Shown here in pieces: positions 54,437 to 62,593 of a DNA stretch of 64,000 nucleotides (its first letter is position 1; each line of letters opens with the position of its first letter). The notes under the pieces were generated by a model. The model ran no database searches. It saw nothing but the letters and a program-made list of their open reading frames with translations, and was not told where the DNA came from. The stretch is taken from assembly GCA_041658885.1 (NCBI GenBank), contig JBAZZJ010000001.1, forward strand, positions 124,001 through 188,000, written 5' to 3'. The DNA is from VMGX01 sp041658885 (GTDB lineage: Bacteria > Patescibacteriota > Minisyncoccia > Phycocordibacterales > 21-14-all-36-13). The position numbers and the translations under genes are program-made.

Positions 54437-55709
54437 AAAACATATAGTTTTTCTTATATTATTTTTTTTATTTATTTTTTTAAATAGTCCTTTTACTAAT
54501 GCTTCAACAATTGTAGAATTGAGAACAAAAATAGAAGACAGAAACACCCAAATTCAAGAATTAGAAAAAGATATAAAGGAATACCAAAATAAGTTAGAGA
54601 CGGTTGGGAAAGAAAAAGATTCACTTCAAAAAGCTGTACAGCTTCTTGAATTGTCTGGCAAAAAATTGGCGACGGATTTAAAAATTACAGAAAATAAAAT
54701 AAGTTCTACAGATTTAAATATACAAAAATTAAGTATAGAAATTTTAGATAAAAAAGAAAGAATTGCTCAAAACAATGAGGCCCTATCTGAATCAGTGAGA
54801 AGAATGGATGAATTTGATTCAAGTTCGTTGTTAGAAATTGTTTTGGAGTATGAAAAAATGTCTGATTTTTGGAATATAATTGAAAATTTGGAAAAATTTC
54901 AAGCAAGTGTACAAGAAAATTTAAATGTATTAAAGGTTTTGAAAGAAGATTACACAAATAAAAAATCAGAAGAGGAACAAAAGAAAAGGGAACTTGCAAA
55001 TTTGAAATCACAACTTTCTGACCAGAAAAAAATTGTTGATTATAACAAAGCCGAACAAAATAAATTATTAGCCGAAACAAAAAACAAGGAATCAAATTAT
55101 AAAACAATGCTGGACAATAAAAAAATTTTAAAAGACCAATTTGAGAAAGAACTTTTGGCTCTTGAATCAGAATTACAAATAACTATAGACCCGAATAGTA
55201 TTCCAAGAGCTAAAGCTGGAATTTTAAATTGGCCGTTAGATTCTGTTTTTATAACTCAATACTTTGGAAATACTTCTTTTTCTAAGGCAGGGGCCTATAA
55301 TGGGAGTGGTCATAATGGAGTTGATTTCAGAGCTTCTGTCGGGACCAGAGTCAAAGCATCGCTAGGAGGAATCGTGACGGGAACGGGAAACACAGATTTA
55401 TATAGGGGGTGTTATTCTTATGGTAAATGGGTTCTTGTGAAGCACGAGAATGGACTTTCAACTTTATATGCCCATTTATCTTTAATAAAAGTTGTGACAG
55501 GGGAAAGTGTCAACGAAGGTGATATAATAGGATATTCTGGAAATACTGGGTATTCCACAGGCCCACATTTACATCTTACTGTATATGCAACCCAAGGAGT
55601 TAAAATCGTTAGATTGGGAAATATAAAAAAGATAACAAATTGTAGCAATTCCATAATTCCTGTTGCGCCATTAAATGCTTATCTGAATCCACTTGATTAT
55701 TTGCAATAA
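54423..55709 (+). CDS. EnvC-like M23 peptidase with coiled coil
   Basis: 428 aa. Signal sequence or anchor at about 7-24, coiled coil over about 30-255, then the M23 (LytM) domain: GHNGVDFRASVGTRV (first zinc ligand His and Asp), YAHLSLI and GPHLHLTVY (HxH ligand). All the metal ligands seem kept, so it is probably an active peptidoglycan hydrolase rather than an activator only. It acts outside the membrane in division or remodelling. Start overlaps gltX by 14 nt. Confidence 0.88.
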   Translation: MRTYKKHIVFLILFFLFIFLNSPFTNASTIVELRTKIEDRNTQIQELEKDIKEYQNKLETVGKEKDSLQKAVQLLELSGKKLATDLKITENKISSTDLNIQKLSIEILDKKERIAQNNEALSESVRRMDEFDSSSLLEIVLEYEKMSDFWNIIENLEKFQASVQENLNVLKVLKEDYTNKKSEEEQKKRELANLKSQLSDQKKIVDYNKAEQNKLLAETKNKESNYKTMLDNKKILKDQFEKELLALESELQITIDPNSIPRAKAGILNWPLDSVFITQYFGNTSFSKAGAYNGSGHNGVDFRASVGTRVKASLGGIVTGTGNTDLYRGCYSYGKWVLVKHENGLSTLYAHLSLIKVVTGESVNEGDIIGYSGNTGYSTGPHLHLTVYATQGVKIVRLGNIKKITNCSNSIIPVAPLNAYLNPLDYLQ

Positions 55710-55746
55710 TTTATTTATAAACTAAAATATAACCACAATAAATATT

Positions 55747-56073
55747 ATGTATTCAAAAAAACAAACGAGTGGGGGATTAGTAAAATTAGTCATTTTAATC
55801 GTAGTGGCAATTCTTGTGTTAAGTTACTTGGGGTTTGACCTTAAAACATTTATAGAATCAGACCAAACACAGGGCAATCTAGGGTATGTTTGGACTTTTG
55901 TATTAAATGTCTGGGAAAATTATTTAAAAGGTCCTGTGATGTATTTTTGGAACGAAATCTTTATAAAGCTCATCTGGGATGCATTCACAAGCAACATGGA
56001 GAAGATTAAAGCTGGCCAACCTACCGATTTAGAAGCAAATGCACCTTCGGTCGAAACTGGAAATACACAATAA
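55747..56073 (+). CDS. single-pass membrane protein, 108 aa
   Basis: Unrecognised. Basic N-terminus, one helix at about 11-30 (LVKLVILIVVAILVLSYLGF), then aromatic-rich amphipathic stretch (WTFVLNVWENYLKGPVMYFW) that may lie on the membrane surface, and a Thr/Gly-rich tail. Lies 37 nt after the M23 gene, in the same direction and probably its operon. Confidence 0.6.
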   Translation: MYSKKQTSGGLVKLVILIVVAILVLSYLGFDLKTFIESDQTQGNLGYVWTFVLNVWENYLKGPVMYFWNEIFIKLIWDAFTSNMEKIKAGQPTDLEANAPSVETGNTQ

Positions 56074-56086
56074 AAGAGAATAAATT

Positions 56087-56176
56087 ATGGGAACAAAAAT
56101 AAAAAATAAAAGAAAATCTGTTAAACGTAGAAGAAGAAATAAATTAAGACATAGAAATAGATTTAAAAACAAATAA
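56087..56176 (+). CDS. very small basic protein, bS22/AURKAIP1-COX24-like, 29 aa
   Basis: MGTKIKNKRKSVKRRRRNKL followed by RHRNRFKNK. Sixteen Lys/Arg residues. The start MG-x-x-IK-x-x-RK and the tract of Arg/Lys match the shape of the AURKAIP1/COX24-domain proteins (bS22 of mycobacterial ribosomes, MGSVIKKRRKR-type). It lies 13 nt after 56073, has no SD and is followed by a CGCCTCTGGAGCG-type terminator. A ribosomal role is likely but unproven. Confidence 0.55.
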   Translation: MGTKIKNKRKSVKRRRRNKLRHRNRFKNK

Positions 56177-56177
56177 A

Positions 56178-56202
56178 AGCGCTCCAGAGGCGCTTTTTGC
56201 TT
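56178..56202 (+). terminator. terminator after the 29-aa gene
   Basis: AGCGCCTC-type palindrome (AGCGCTCC/GGCGCTTTTT, with an AGA loop region) and T-run. Confidence 0.75.
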
Positions 56203-56289
56203 TAATTAGAAGATAATTTTTATATAAAGATTAAAATATTTGTATTTATAAACCTTGTGCGACACTAAGAAATAGAATACAATATAGTA

Positions 56290-56952
56290 ATGGAAAACAA
56301 ACTTCGTTTACAAAAATTTGGTAATCAAAAACCTTGGAAAATTGAAGAGGTTGAAGCTGGATTAAAACATTTTTTTGAAGAAAACCAAAGATACCCAACA
56401 TCTATAGAAATAGATAAATATGAACACTTACCATCGTCTAAATCAATACAAAGGAGTTTTGGAGGATTGGTTACAATAAGAAAGAAATTAAATTTAGAAA
56501 ATGATTATGACTTTAGAAAAGGAAAACATAGTTCGGAAAGAGCCTTATATATAAATAAAAGAAATAATTTATTAGAAAAAAAAGTTTACGAGTTTTTGGT
56601 TGAACATTATGATAAACCCTTTGTACATAGAGAATATCTTTTTATGGACGATAGGCGCACAAGGGCGGATTTTTTTGTATATGACTCAAAAAACGGATTT
56701 TGTATAGATATATTTTACCCAAGCGACAAAAGAAACCTACTAGGATGTTTAAACAATAAACTTAATAAATATAATCAAATATATATGAGACAATATCCTG
56801 TAATTTTTTTACAGATGAATTTAGATATTGATCAAAGTGTTTTAGACAATATTGTTAAAAATAAAAAGAGAAAACTATCAGAAGGGCAATATCTTATGAG
56901 TTGGGACACTTTTGTACAATTTTGTAAAAGTAGAAAACATTTTATTAAATAG
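56290..56952 (+). CDS. possible nuclease with a homing-endonuclease-associated repeat
   Basis: 220 aa. Residues about 28-70 (ENQRYPTSIEIDKYEHLPSS and KSIQRSFGGLVTIRKKL) resemble the short repeat found beside HNH and other mobile nucleases. The following region (REYLFMDDRRTRADFFVYDS, CIDIFYPSDKR) could be a PD-(D/E)XK-like fold with D-x-x-x-F and I-D-I, but the usual Lys is not obvious. TACAAT at 56278-56283 ends 6 nt before ATG. Flanked by short GTGCGAC palindromes (see 57018-57060). Confidence 0.5.
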   Translation: MENKLRLQKFGNQKPWKIEEVEAGLKHFFEENQRYPTSIEIDKYEHLPSSKSIQRSFGGLVTIRKKLNLENDYDFRKGKHSSERALYINKRNNLLEKKVYEFLVEHYDKPFVHREYLFMDDRRTRADFFVYDSKNGFCIDIFYPSDKRNLLGCLNNKLNKYNQIYMRQYPVIFLQMNLDIDQSVLDNIVKNKKRKLSEGQYLMSWDTFVQFCKSRKHFIK

Positions 56953-57017
56953 GGGATTAAATGAATTCTTATCTTCAATAAAATGGGCATTTCCATATGC
57001 TTTAATAAAATACAAGA

Positions 57018-57060
57018 TGTGTCGCATAAGATACCTGCGTAAAAGGTATATTGTGCGACC
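57018..57060. repeat. GTGTCGCA/TGTGCGAC palindrome
   Basis: GTGTCGCATAAGATACCT and AAAGGTATATTGTGCGACC form a stem of about 15 bp. TTGTGCGACAC also occurs just upstream of the nuclease-like gene (56256-56266). Confidence 0.6.
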
Positions 57061-57126
57061 CTATATATAATTCTTTTGGTCTACTTCCCTCTAAATTATT
57101 TATCGTTGTTTTTTTGTTTTCTTATT

Positions 57127-57321
57127 TTATTGTTTTTTAGGAATTATCATCCAAGAAATAAGATAAGCTACAATCCCAGGAACAATTCCTGTTACAGCTG
57201 TTAAAATAATCCAAACCAAACGAATAAGAGTTGAGTCAACGTCAAATGCCTCCCCTATTCCTCCACACACTCCAGCTATTTTTTTGTCTGTTTTAGACAA
57301 GTATATTTTTTTCTTTTGCAT
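57127..57321 (-). CDS. PspC-domain membrane protein
   Basis: 64 aa. KKIYLSKTDKKIAGVCGGIG, EAFDVDSTLIRLVWIILTAV and VPGIVAYLISWMIIPKK match the PspC (PF04024) domain; one or two helices, an envelope-stress-related protein in other bacteria. ATG has no SD. Downstream lies the 57103-57130 tract. Confidence 0.88.
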   Translation of the reverse strand: MQKKKIYLSKTDKKIAGVCGGIGEAFDVDSTLIRLVWIILTAVTGIVPGIVAYLISWMIIPKKQ

Positions 57322-57352
57322 ATTTTTTGTAAATTATTTTATAAAAACACAA

Positions 57353-57512
57353 AAAAATTACTTGCCCCGTTAAATACGAAGTATATTTAACTGGGGTGGA
57401 TGAAAAATGTCCTTAGGGACATTTTTTAAAAAACAAAAAAAATTACTTGCCCCGTTAAATACGAAGTATATTTAACTGGGGTGGATGAAAAATGTCCTTA
57501 GGGACATTTTTC
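57353..57512 (-). repeat. tandem duplication of a composite palindromic element (two 85-bp units)
   Basis: Each unit is AATTACTTGCCCCGTTAAAT, ACGAAGTATATTTAACTGGG, GTGGATGAAAAATGTCCTTA, GGGACATTTTT. On the minus strand this is hairpin + TCCA + CCCC element + CAAGTAATTTTT, as at 10715-10781. The second unit starts 85 bp after the first and is nearly identical. Confidence 0.9.
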
Positions 57513-57514
57513 AT

Positions 57515-57922
57515 TTATTTCAAACCTTTACAATTGCTCGCAGGCTCATACCCTGCCTTTTTAGCTTCTTCTATTGAGTTGAAGTAAACCTTGTTTGCTT
57601 CATTTATACTTTTTGAGCCAGAACACCACGGGTAATGATACTTTGTTCCATTTTTTGAAGCAACAACCATTCCCCCACTATTTTTATTCTCATTTGTTAT
57701 TTCTTTTAAAGATCCTGATACACTTGCTGTCATTTCATTGTTTTTTATATTCTCAATACTTATAGGTTGTTTTTTAATCTCTGAAATAGACAATCTACCA
57801 AGCCCAAACCCTGCAAATCCTACCAAAACTATCATAGAAATAACAAAAATCTCGTTACTTAAAGAATCTGTTATTTTATCTAAAAACCTCTTGATTTTGT
57901 TCCTCATTTCATATATACTCAT
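57515..57922 (-). CDS. membrane-anchored protein with an Ada-type metal-binding-like domain
   Basis: 135 aa. One helix at about 26-45 (FVISMIVLVGFAGFGLGRLS), a linker, and a C-terminal domain SKNGTKYHYPWCSGSKSINE to AGYEPASNCKGLK. The spacing of YH-W-C and C with AGYEP resembles the zinc-binding fold of Ada N-terminal modules, found on many CPR surface proteins. TAAAAT (minus) at 57929-57934 ends 6 nt before ATG 57922. Confidence 0.65.
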   Translation of the reverse strand: MSIYEMRNKIKRFLDKITDSLSNEIFVISMIVLVGFAGFGLGRLSISEIKKQPISIENIKNNEMTASVSGSLKEITNENKNSGGMVVASKNGTKYHYPWCSGSKSINEANKVYFNSIEEAKKAGYEPASNCKGLK

Positions 57923-58014
57923 TTCATTATTTTAATACAAATATCAAGATTGTTAAAGTTTCAATTTATTTTTTTGATTTATTGATTTTTTGCTTTCTTG
58001 TTTTTTTGATCATC

Positions 58015-58287
58015 ATGGCCCATCGTAAAGCAGGAGGAACAGCCAAAAATCTGAGAGATTCGCAGCCAAAATATTTGGGTGTTAAATTGCATTCTGGACA
58101 AGCTGTAAAAACAGGAAATATAATAATTCGTCAAAGAGGAACAAAATATATGGCCGGAGTGGGGGTTGGAGTTGGCAGAGATCATTCCTTGTTTGCTCTT
58201 AAAGATGGAAAAGTTCAATTCAAAGATAAGAGAAAAAAAGGATTTGATGGAAAAGTTGTTGTAAGAAAATCTGTAAGTGTCGTTTAG
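58015..58287 (+). CDS. rpmA: 50S ribosomal protein L27
   Basis: 90 aa. MAHRKAGGTAKNLRDSQPKY, LGVKLHSGQAVKTGNIIIRQ, RGTKYMAGVGVGVGRDHSLF. The N-terminus reaches the peptidyl-transferase centre; here it starts MAHRKAGG directly, with no long leader peptide. An in-frame ATG at 57982 is not used in the family and is rejected. Confidence 0.96.
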   Translation: MAHRKAGGTAKNLRDSQPKYLGVKLHSGQAVKTGNIIIRQRGTKYMAGVGVGVGRDHSLFALKDGKVQFKDKRKKGFDGKVVVRKSVSVV

Positions 58288-58290
58288 AAA

Positions 58291-58442
58291 CGCAGATTTA
58301 CCCCGTTAGAAGTTCATTAAGATTAATATTTTCAATAGTTTACGAAAATGAAATCGCCTTGCCCGCCTTGGGCGGGTCTGACGGCTTTCTTTATTATTAA
58401 ATTTATATTTTTTACCAAACTTCTAACGGGGCAAGCGCAGAT
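58291..58442 (+). repeat. CCCCGTTAGAAG element after rpmA, flanked by CGCAGAT
   Basis: Junctions ACGCAGATTT and GCGCAGATA. Arms TACCCCGTTAGAAGTT and AACTTCTAACGGGGCAAG; inner CGCCTTGCCCGCCTTGGGCG and GGTCTGACGGCTTTC. Related to 10830-10943. Confidence 0.85.
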
Positions 58443-58449
58443 AAAATAT

Positions 58450-58477
58450 AAAAGACCTTCTCACGAAGGTCTTTTGT
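58450..58477. terminator. bidirectional terminator
   Basis: AAAGACCTTC/GAAGGTCTTT stem with TCAC loop, between rpmA and the convergent 58485 gene. Confidence 0.85.
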
Positions 58478-58484
58478 TTAAAAC

Positions 58485-58952
58485 TTAAACTCTTTTAAAC
58501 TCATAGCGTCTGATTATTTTTTCCACTTCGATTTTAATGTTCTCATCTTTTTCAAACTTATCTAACCTTTTCTTTATGTATTTATGAAGTAGAACATAAA
58601 AGAAAAATAAAAAGAAAGAAATAATAAAAATTATTTGAAAAAAAGTTATTCTCAATATAAAGTACATTATTAATGGAATAACCATAGACGCTATACCAAA
58701 GCAGAAAAAAGTTTTTGATACACTTCTATCTTCAAAATAAGATTTCCCATTAAAGAAAAAATTCTTTTTTACTTTTGACCTTATGCTTAGAACATATCCA
58801 TTTAAGTTAGACATTTTTTTAATAAAAAAGTCTTCTTTTGCTGTTTCTAATATAAGACCAAAACCAAATAAATTTATCGTGGCATAGATATTTAGAAGAA
58901 AAATGTATATCCATACTACAAACAAAATAGCTAATATTTCAAAAGTGGTCAT
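58485..58952 (-). CDS. membrane protein, 155 aa
   Basis: Unrecognised. Hydrophobic helices at about 4-25, 85-102 and 108-128; a Lys-rich cytoplasmic tail. A strong GGAGGT 6 nt before ATG and its own terminator. Very A+T-rich, as for the other SD-led units. Confidence 0.6.
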   Translation of the reverse strand: MTTFEILAILFVVWIYIFLLNIYATINLFGFGLILETAKEDFFIKKMSNLNGYVLSIRSKVKKNFFFNGKSYFEDRSVSKTFFCFGIASMVIPLIMYFILRITFFQIIFIISFFLFFFYVLLHKYIKKRLDKFEKDENIKIEVEKIIRRYEFKRV

Positions 58953-59091
58953 TTTTTACCTCCAAAATTTAATGAGCTGATTTAATTAATTCTTGCAGAT
59001 TATATTGTATTTTTTAGTTTCAGTCAATCACAAATCCAGCACTTATTTTTAAACAAAATAAGTGCTGGGTAATTTATTTTTTGGCTATCTT

Positions 59092-59571
59092 TTATCCCGC
59101 TATTATTTTTATTTTGAATTCAACTTCTTTCTTACCAACTTGTATTTTTATAGAATGTTCCCCACTTTCTTTTATAGGATTATCTAATTTAATATATTCT
59201 GAATCTATATCTAATTTTAATTTTTTCTTTAATTCTTTCAGAATTTCTTCTTTGTGAATACTTGCGAAAAGATGTCCTTTTTCATTGAGTTTTGATTTAA
59301 TTTCTAAAACTGTATTTTTTAGTTTATCTACTTCCATATCAAGTAAATTTTCTCTAACTTTTTGTTCTTCTTCTTTATTTTTTTTCTTTAATTCCATTTC
59401 TTTTGTAATAACATCTGTAGCAACTTTTGCTAATCCTTTTGGTAACAAAAAATTCTGCGCATATCCATCAGCAACATTTTTAATGTCATATTTTCGTCCT
59501 ATTTTAGGAACATCTTTTAAAAGTATAATTTTCATCCCGTTAGAAATCGGAATTGCCAGAGGCAGTTCCAT
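59092..59571 (-). CDS. rplI: 50S ribosomal protein L9 with donated N-terminal peptide
   Basis: Native L9 begins at ATG 59535 (MKIILLKDVPKIGRKYDIKN), 147 aa, with VADGYAQNFLLPKGLAKVA and a C-terminal domain (SIHKEEILKELKKKL). The frame is open from ATG 59571, which lies in a repeat element and adds MELPLAIPISNG. TATAAA (minus, 59579-59584) ends exactly 7 nt before that ATG, so the extended form is probably the one made. L9's N-terminal domain binds 23S rRNA, so an added 12-residue tail would lie next to rRNA. Confidence 0.93.
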   Translation of the reverse strand: MELPLAIPISNGMKIILLKDVPKIGRKYDIKNVADGYAQNFLLPKGLAKVATDVITKEMELKKKNKEEEQKVRENLLDMEVDKLKNTVLEIKSKLNEKGHLFASIHKEEILKELKKKLKLDIDSEYIKLDNPIKESGEHSIKIQVGKKEVEFKIKIIAG

Positions 59572-59660
59572 AAATTAATTTATAATTTTTGTTTAATGCT
59601 GTCGTTTTTATTTTGTTTATCTTTGTATATCTATCCCGTATTTTATTTCTAACGGGACAT
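59533..59660 (-). repeat. N-terminus-donating element, copy 3 (rplI)
   Basis: Fits exactly between the ctpA stop (59664) and native rplI start. Minus-strand left arm TGTCCCGTTAGAAATA, right arm GATTTCTAACGGGATG, nearly perfect inverse repeats. The inner palindrome GGAACTGCC/GGCAATTCC covers the donated codons. Confidence 0.9.
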
Positions 59661-59663
59661 GTA

Positions 59664-60902
59664 TTATTTTACTAGAAGTAAACTCGCCGCCTTTTCCATT
59701 TGTGGGTCAATACCTTTTTCTTTGTTTTCATTTGTATATTCAACTTTATAATCAGGCGTTAAACCATTTTCAGATATTGAATTTCCATTAGGTGTGAGCC
59801 ACCTTGCAACTGTTATCTTTATTGAGGCTTTTTTGGCACCAACTCCAACAAGTTCTTGAACAGAACCTTTGCCAAACGTGTTAACTCCAACTAATTCAGC
59901 AATTCCGTGTTCTTTAAGGGCACCCGCCAAAATTTCAGAAGCTGAAGCCGTACCAGAATCAACCAATATAATCATCTTTAAATTTTCGTTAAATATATTG
60001 TGTCCACTACTTCTGTGAATTCTATTTTTATCTTTATTTTTTTCTCCAAAATCTTCCGTTACAACTATTTTCCCTGAAGGCAAAAACCAACTCGCCATAT
60101 CCACTGCGGCTTCTAAATATCCGCCAGTATTCCCTCTCAAGTCAAGTACGAGTTTACTACTTCCTGAATCAACAAATTCTTTTATACCATCTCTAAACAG
60201 GTTTGGGGATACCGCTGAAAAATTATATAAACTCAAAACAAAAACCCCATCCTCTCTTAATTTTGTATCTATCGTTGGAATATTTATTGTGTCTCTTATT
60301 ATTTCAACATCAAACGATTTACCTCCATTTCTTACAACCGTCAATTTTACCCTTGTTCCTTTTTCTCCTCTTATCATCTGCACTGCCTCTTCAACATTAA
60401 GGCCGGTTGTACTTTTACCATCCACACTCATTATTTTATCACCCGAACGCATCCCAACTTTTTCTGCAGGAGTTCCTTTTAACGGCGCCATTACTACTAA
60501 TTGATTATCCTTTACAGCTATTTCCATTCCAACCCCCGAAAAATTACCATCTATACTCGTTTTAAATATTTCAGCTTCTTTTGGAGGAAAAAATACCGTA
60601 TATGGATCTCCGAGAGACTCTGTAAGGCCTTTTATTGCCCCCCATACTTTCTCTTGATTTGTTGCCTTTGTAGTCGTTGAGGAAACAAAATTTTCATTCA
60701 AAAGGTTCCAAACGGCCCAAAATTCAGAAAAATCTATATTTTCCTCTATTCCCTTTTCTTTACTTATAAGACCCTCCACTTTATCAATTTCAGGTATAGT
60801 TTTTTCTCCAAAATAAAACCCCGCGTAAAAAGCCGAGCCAGCGAATATAAGTATGCAGACAAATAAAACTATTTTACTGTCTAATATTTTTTTTATTTTC
60901 AT
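59664..60902 (-). CDS. ctpA: S41 C-terminal processing peptidase
   Basis: 412 aa. N-terminal helix anchors it outside (about 11-28). PDZ domain at about 115-200 (GKSTTGLNVEEAVQMIRGEK), then the serine protease core: catalytic Ser320 in DSGTASASEILAGAL and Lys345 in NTFGKGSVQE, about 25 residues apart as in Prc. It trims or degrades periplasmic/extracellular proteins. It is upstream of rplI on the minus strand, with the N-terminus-donating element between them. Confidence 0.94.
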   Translation of the reverse strand: MKIKKILDSKIVLFVCILIFAGSAFYAGFYFGEKTIPEIDKVEGLISKEKGIEENIDFSEFWAVWNLLNENFVSSTTTKATNQEKVWGAIKGLTESLGDPYTVFFPPKEAEIFKTSIDGNFSGVGMEIAVKDNQLVVMAPLKGTPAEKVGMRSGDKIMSVDGKSTTGLNVEEAVQMIRGEKGTRVKLTVVRNGGKSFDVEIIRDTINIPTIDTKLREDGVFVLSLYNFSAVSPNLFRDGIKEFVDSGSSKLVLDLRGNTGGYLEAAVDMASWFLPSGKIVVTEDFGEKNKDKNRIHRSSGHNIFNENLKMIILVDSGTASASEILAGALKEHGIAELVGVNTFGKGSVQELVGVGAKKASIKITVARWLTPNGNSISENGLTPDYKVEYTNENKEKGIDPQMEKAASLLLVK

Positions 60903-61112
60903 TCAGAATATTATCTCAAAATATCGGAATTGGTGCAAATTCATCCCCCACTTTTTTATACCTAAATTTTTTATAAAAATTGGAGTACTAGTTCATAAAT
61001 AAGACAATACTTTCATTTTAGCTTTTTAATGCAAAAGTGGGGGATAAAACATTTATCAACATTTATAAAAAATGTGGACAAATAAAATTATAATTGTGTT
61101 ATAATTTTATTT

Positions 61113-62027
61113 ATGATAACAAGATACGAATATAGAGATTTAGTTTGGATTGATATAGAATCTCCAACTCAAGTAGAAATAAGAGATTTGATGGAAGAAT
61201 ACTCCATTCATCCTTTTGTTGCAGAACAATTGCTCTTACCTACAATAAAACCTCGCGTTGAATTATATGATGACTATATTTATTTAATACTTCACTTCCC
61301 CGTTGCAAAACATTCCCACTCAAAAAGTATAATGCAAGAAATTGATTTTATAATAGGAAAAAAATTTATTATAACTACAAGATACGATATGGTTGATCCG
61401 GTTCATAATTTCTCAAAAACATTTGAGGTAAATGCCGTTCTTGAAAAAGGAGAAATGGGGGGACATGCTGGTTTTATTTTTTATCATATGATGAATAGAA
61501 TTTACAAATTCATTTCGGATGAAATTGAATATACGGCATCTAAATTAAAAAGGATTGAGGACGATATATTTAAGGGCAAGGAAAAAGAAATGGTGAGAGA
61601 TATTTCAGAAACAGGGCGCGTTCTTCTTGATTTTAAACAGGTTATGGCTCCACACGATGAAATTCTTAAACTTTTTGAAGAAGCAAGTATAAGTTTTTTT
61701 GGTAAAAATTTTGGATATTATGTTAAAACAATAATGTCTGACCAATACAAAATAATTAAAAACATAGAAAAAAGTAAAGAAACTCTTGATGAACTTCGCG
61801 AGACAAACAATTCTCTTCTTTCAACAAAACAAAATGAGATAATGACCGTTCTAACAATTGTATCTTTTATTGCCTATCCACTTACAATTATAACTGCTTT
61901 ATTCCAAATGAATACGAAATATACTCCAATTGTAGGAATGAAAAATGACTTTTGGATCGTTGTTGGAACAATATTTATAGTTGCCGTAGGGCTCTTTACG
62001 TATTTTAAATCTAAGAAGTGGCTGTAA
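61113..62027 (+). CDS. corA: CorA-family divalent cation transporter
   Basis: 304 aa. Long cytoplasmic alpha/beta domain with coiled helices, then two C-terminal helices (MTVLTIVSFIAYPLTIITAL and WIVVGTIFIVAVGLFTYF). The pore motif after the first helix is normally GMN; here it is QMN (FQMNTKY, residues 265-267). Length and helix order fit the family. Transports magnesium or related ions. TATAAT at 61100-61105 ends 7 nt before ATG. Confidence 0.9.
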   Translation: MITRYEYRDLVWIDIESPTQVEIRDLMEEYSIHPFVAEQLLLPTIKPRVELYDDYIYLILHFPVAKHSHSKSIMQEIDFIIGKKFIITTRYDMVDPVHNFSKTFEVNAVLEKGEMGGHAGFIFYHMMNRIYKFISDEIEYTASKLKRIEDDIFKGKEKEMVRDISETGRVLLDFKQVMAPHDEILKLFEEASISFFGKNFGYYVKTIMSDQYKIIKNIEKSKETLDELRETNNSLLSTKQNEIMTVLTIVSFIAYPLTIITALFQMNTKYTPIVGMKNDFWIVVGTIFIVAVGLFTYFKSKKWL

Positions 62028-62111
62028 CAAATCTTAAATCTCAGATCTAATATCTCAAAACTAAAAAACTATTTCCTAATTTAGCTAAATAGTTGAATAG
62101 TTAAAAAATAA

Positions 62112-62155
62112 AAAAATCCGCTGTTATATTTTAATTAAAAAACAACGGATTTTAG
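62112..62155 (-). terminator. terminator of the 62152-62412 gene
   Basis: Minus strand: AAATCCGTTGTTTT pairs with a matching AACAGCGGATTT, then TTTTATTTTTT. Confidence 0.8.
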
Positions 62156-62412
62156 TTTGACAAAGTTTTCATAATGCTTCCCTCTTTTTTAAAAAGTTTA
62201 AATTCTTCAACCAAATAAACTTTATTTGATTGACTTAATTCACGAACCTCATTTTGTAAATATCTATCTTCGTGAATAAAACTTGGGTCATCATATTTTA
62301 CTTCATAAATATCAGATCCGTTTTTACAAATCTTAACTTTTACAAAAAAATATTCTCCATACTTGTCAGAAGGACATTTTATGAAAACCTCATCTTTTTG
62401 AGAAGTTTTCAT
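62152..62412 (-). CDS. hypothetical protein, 86 aa
   Basis: Unrecognised soluble protein, Lys/Glu-rich, with beta-like stretches (YFFVKVKICKNGSDIYEVKY, KVYLVEEFKLF). Its SD (AAGGAGTG) lies 6 nt before ATG. Self-terminated single gene between corA and cysS. Confidence 0.6.
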   Translation of the reverse strand: MKTSQKDEVFIKCPSDKYGEYFFVKVKICKNGSDIYEVKYDDPSFIHEDRYLQNEVRELSQSNKVYLVEEFKLFKKEGSIMKTLSN

Positions 62413-62593
62413 TTCTCACTCCTTTTAATGTTCTATTTATGTTTAATAATATCAAACCAAATTAAACTTGTCAAATTTTTATTTAATTTTTTCCCATTCA
62501 TTCAATCATTCAATTGAATGATTGAATGAGAATTCTTATAACTTAGTATTTCGATGGTTTTATGATTTTATAATTTATTGTTATAATTATTTT

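Noticed and set aside
57982..58014. N-terminal extension MIFCFLVFLII on L27
   Set aside because: L27 begins MAHRKAGG in most lineages; the upstream codons belong to an A+T-rich tract, with no -10 box at leaderless spacing.
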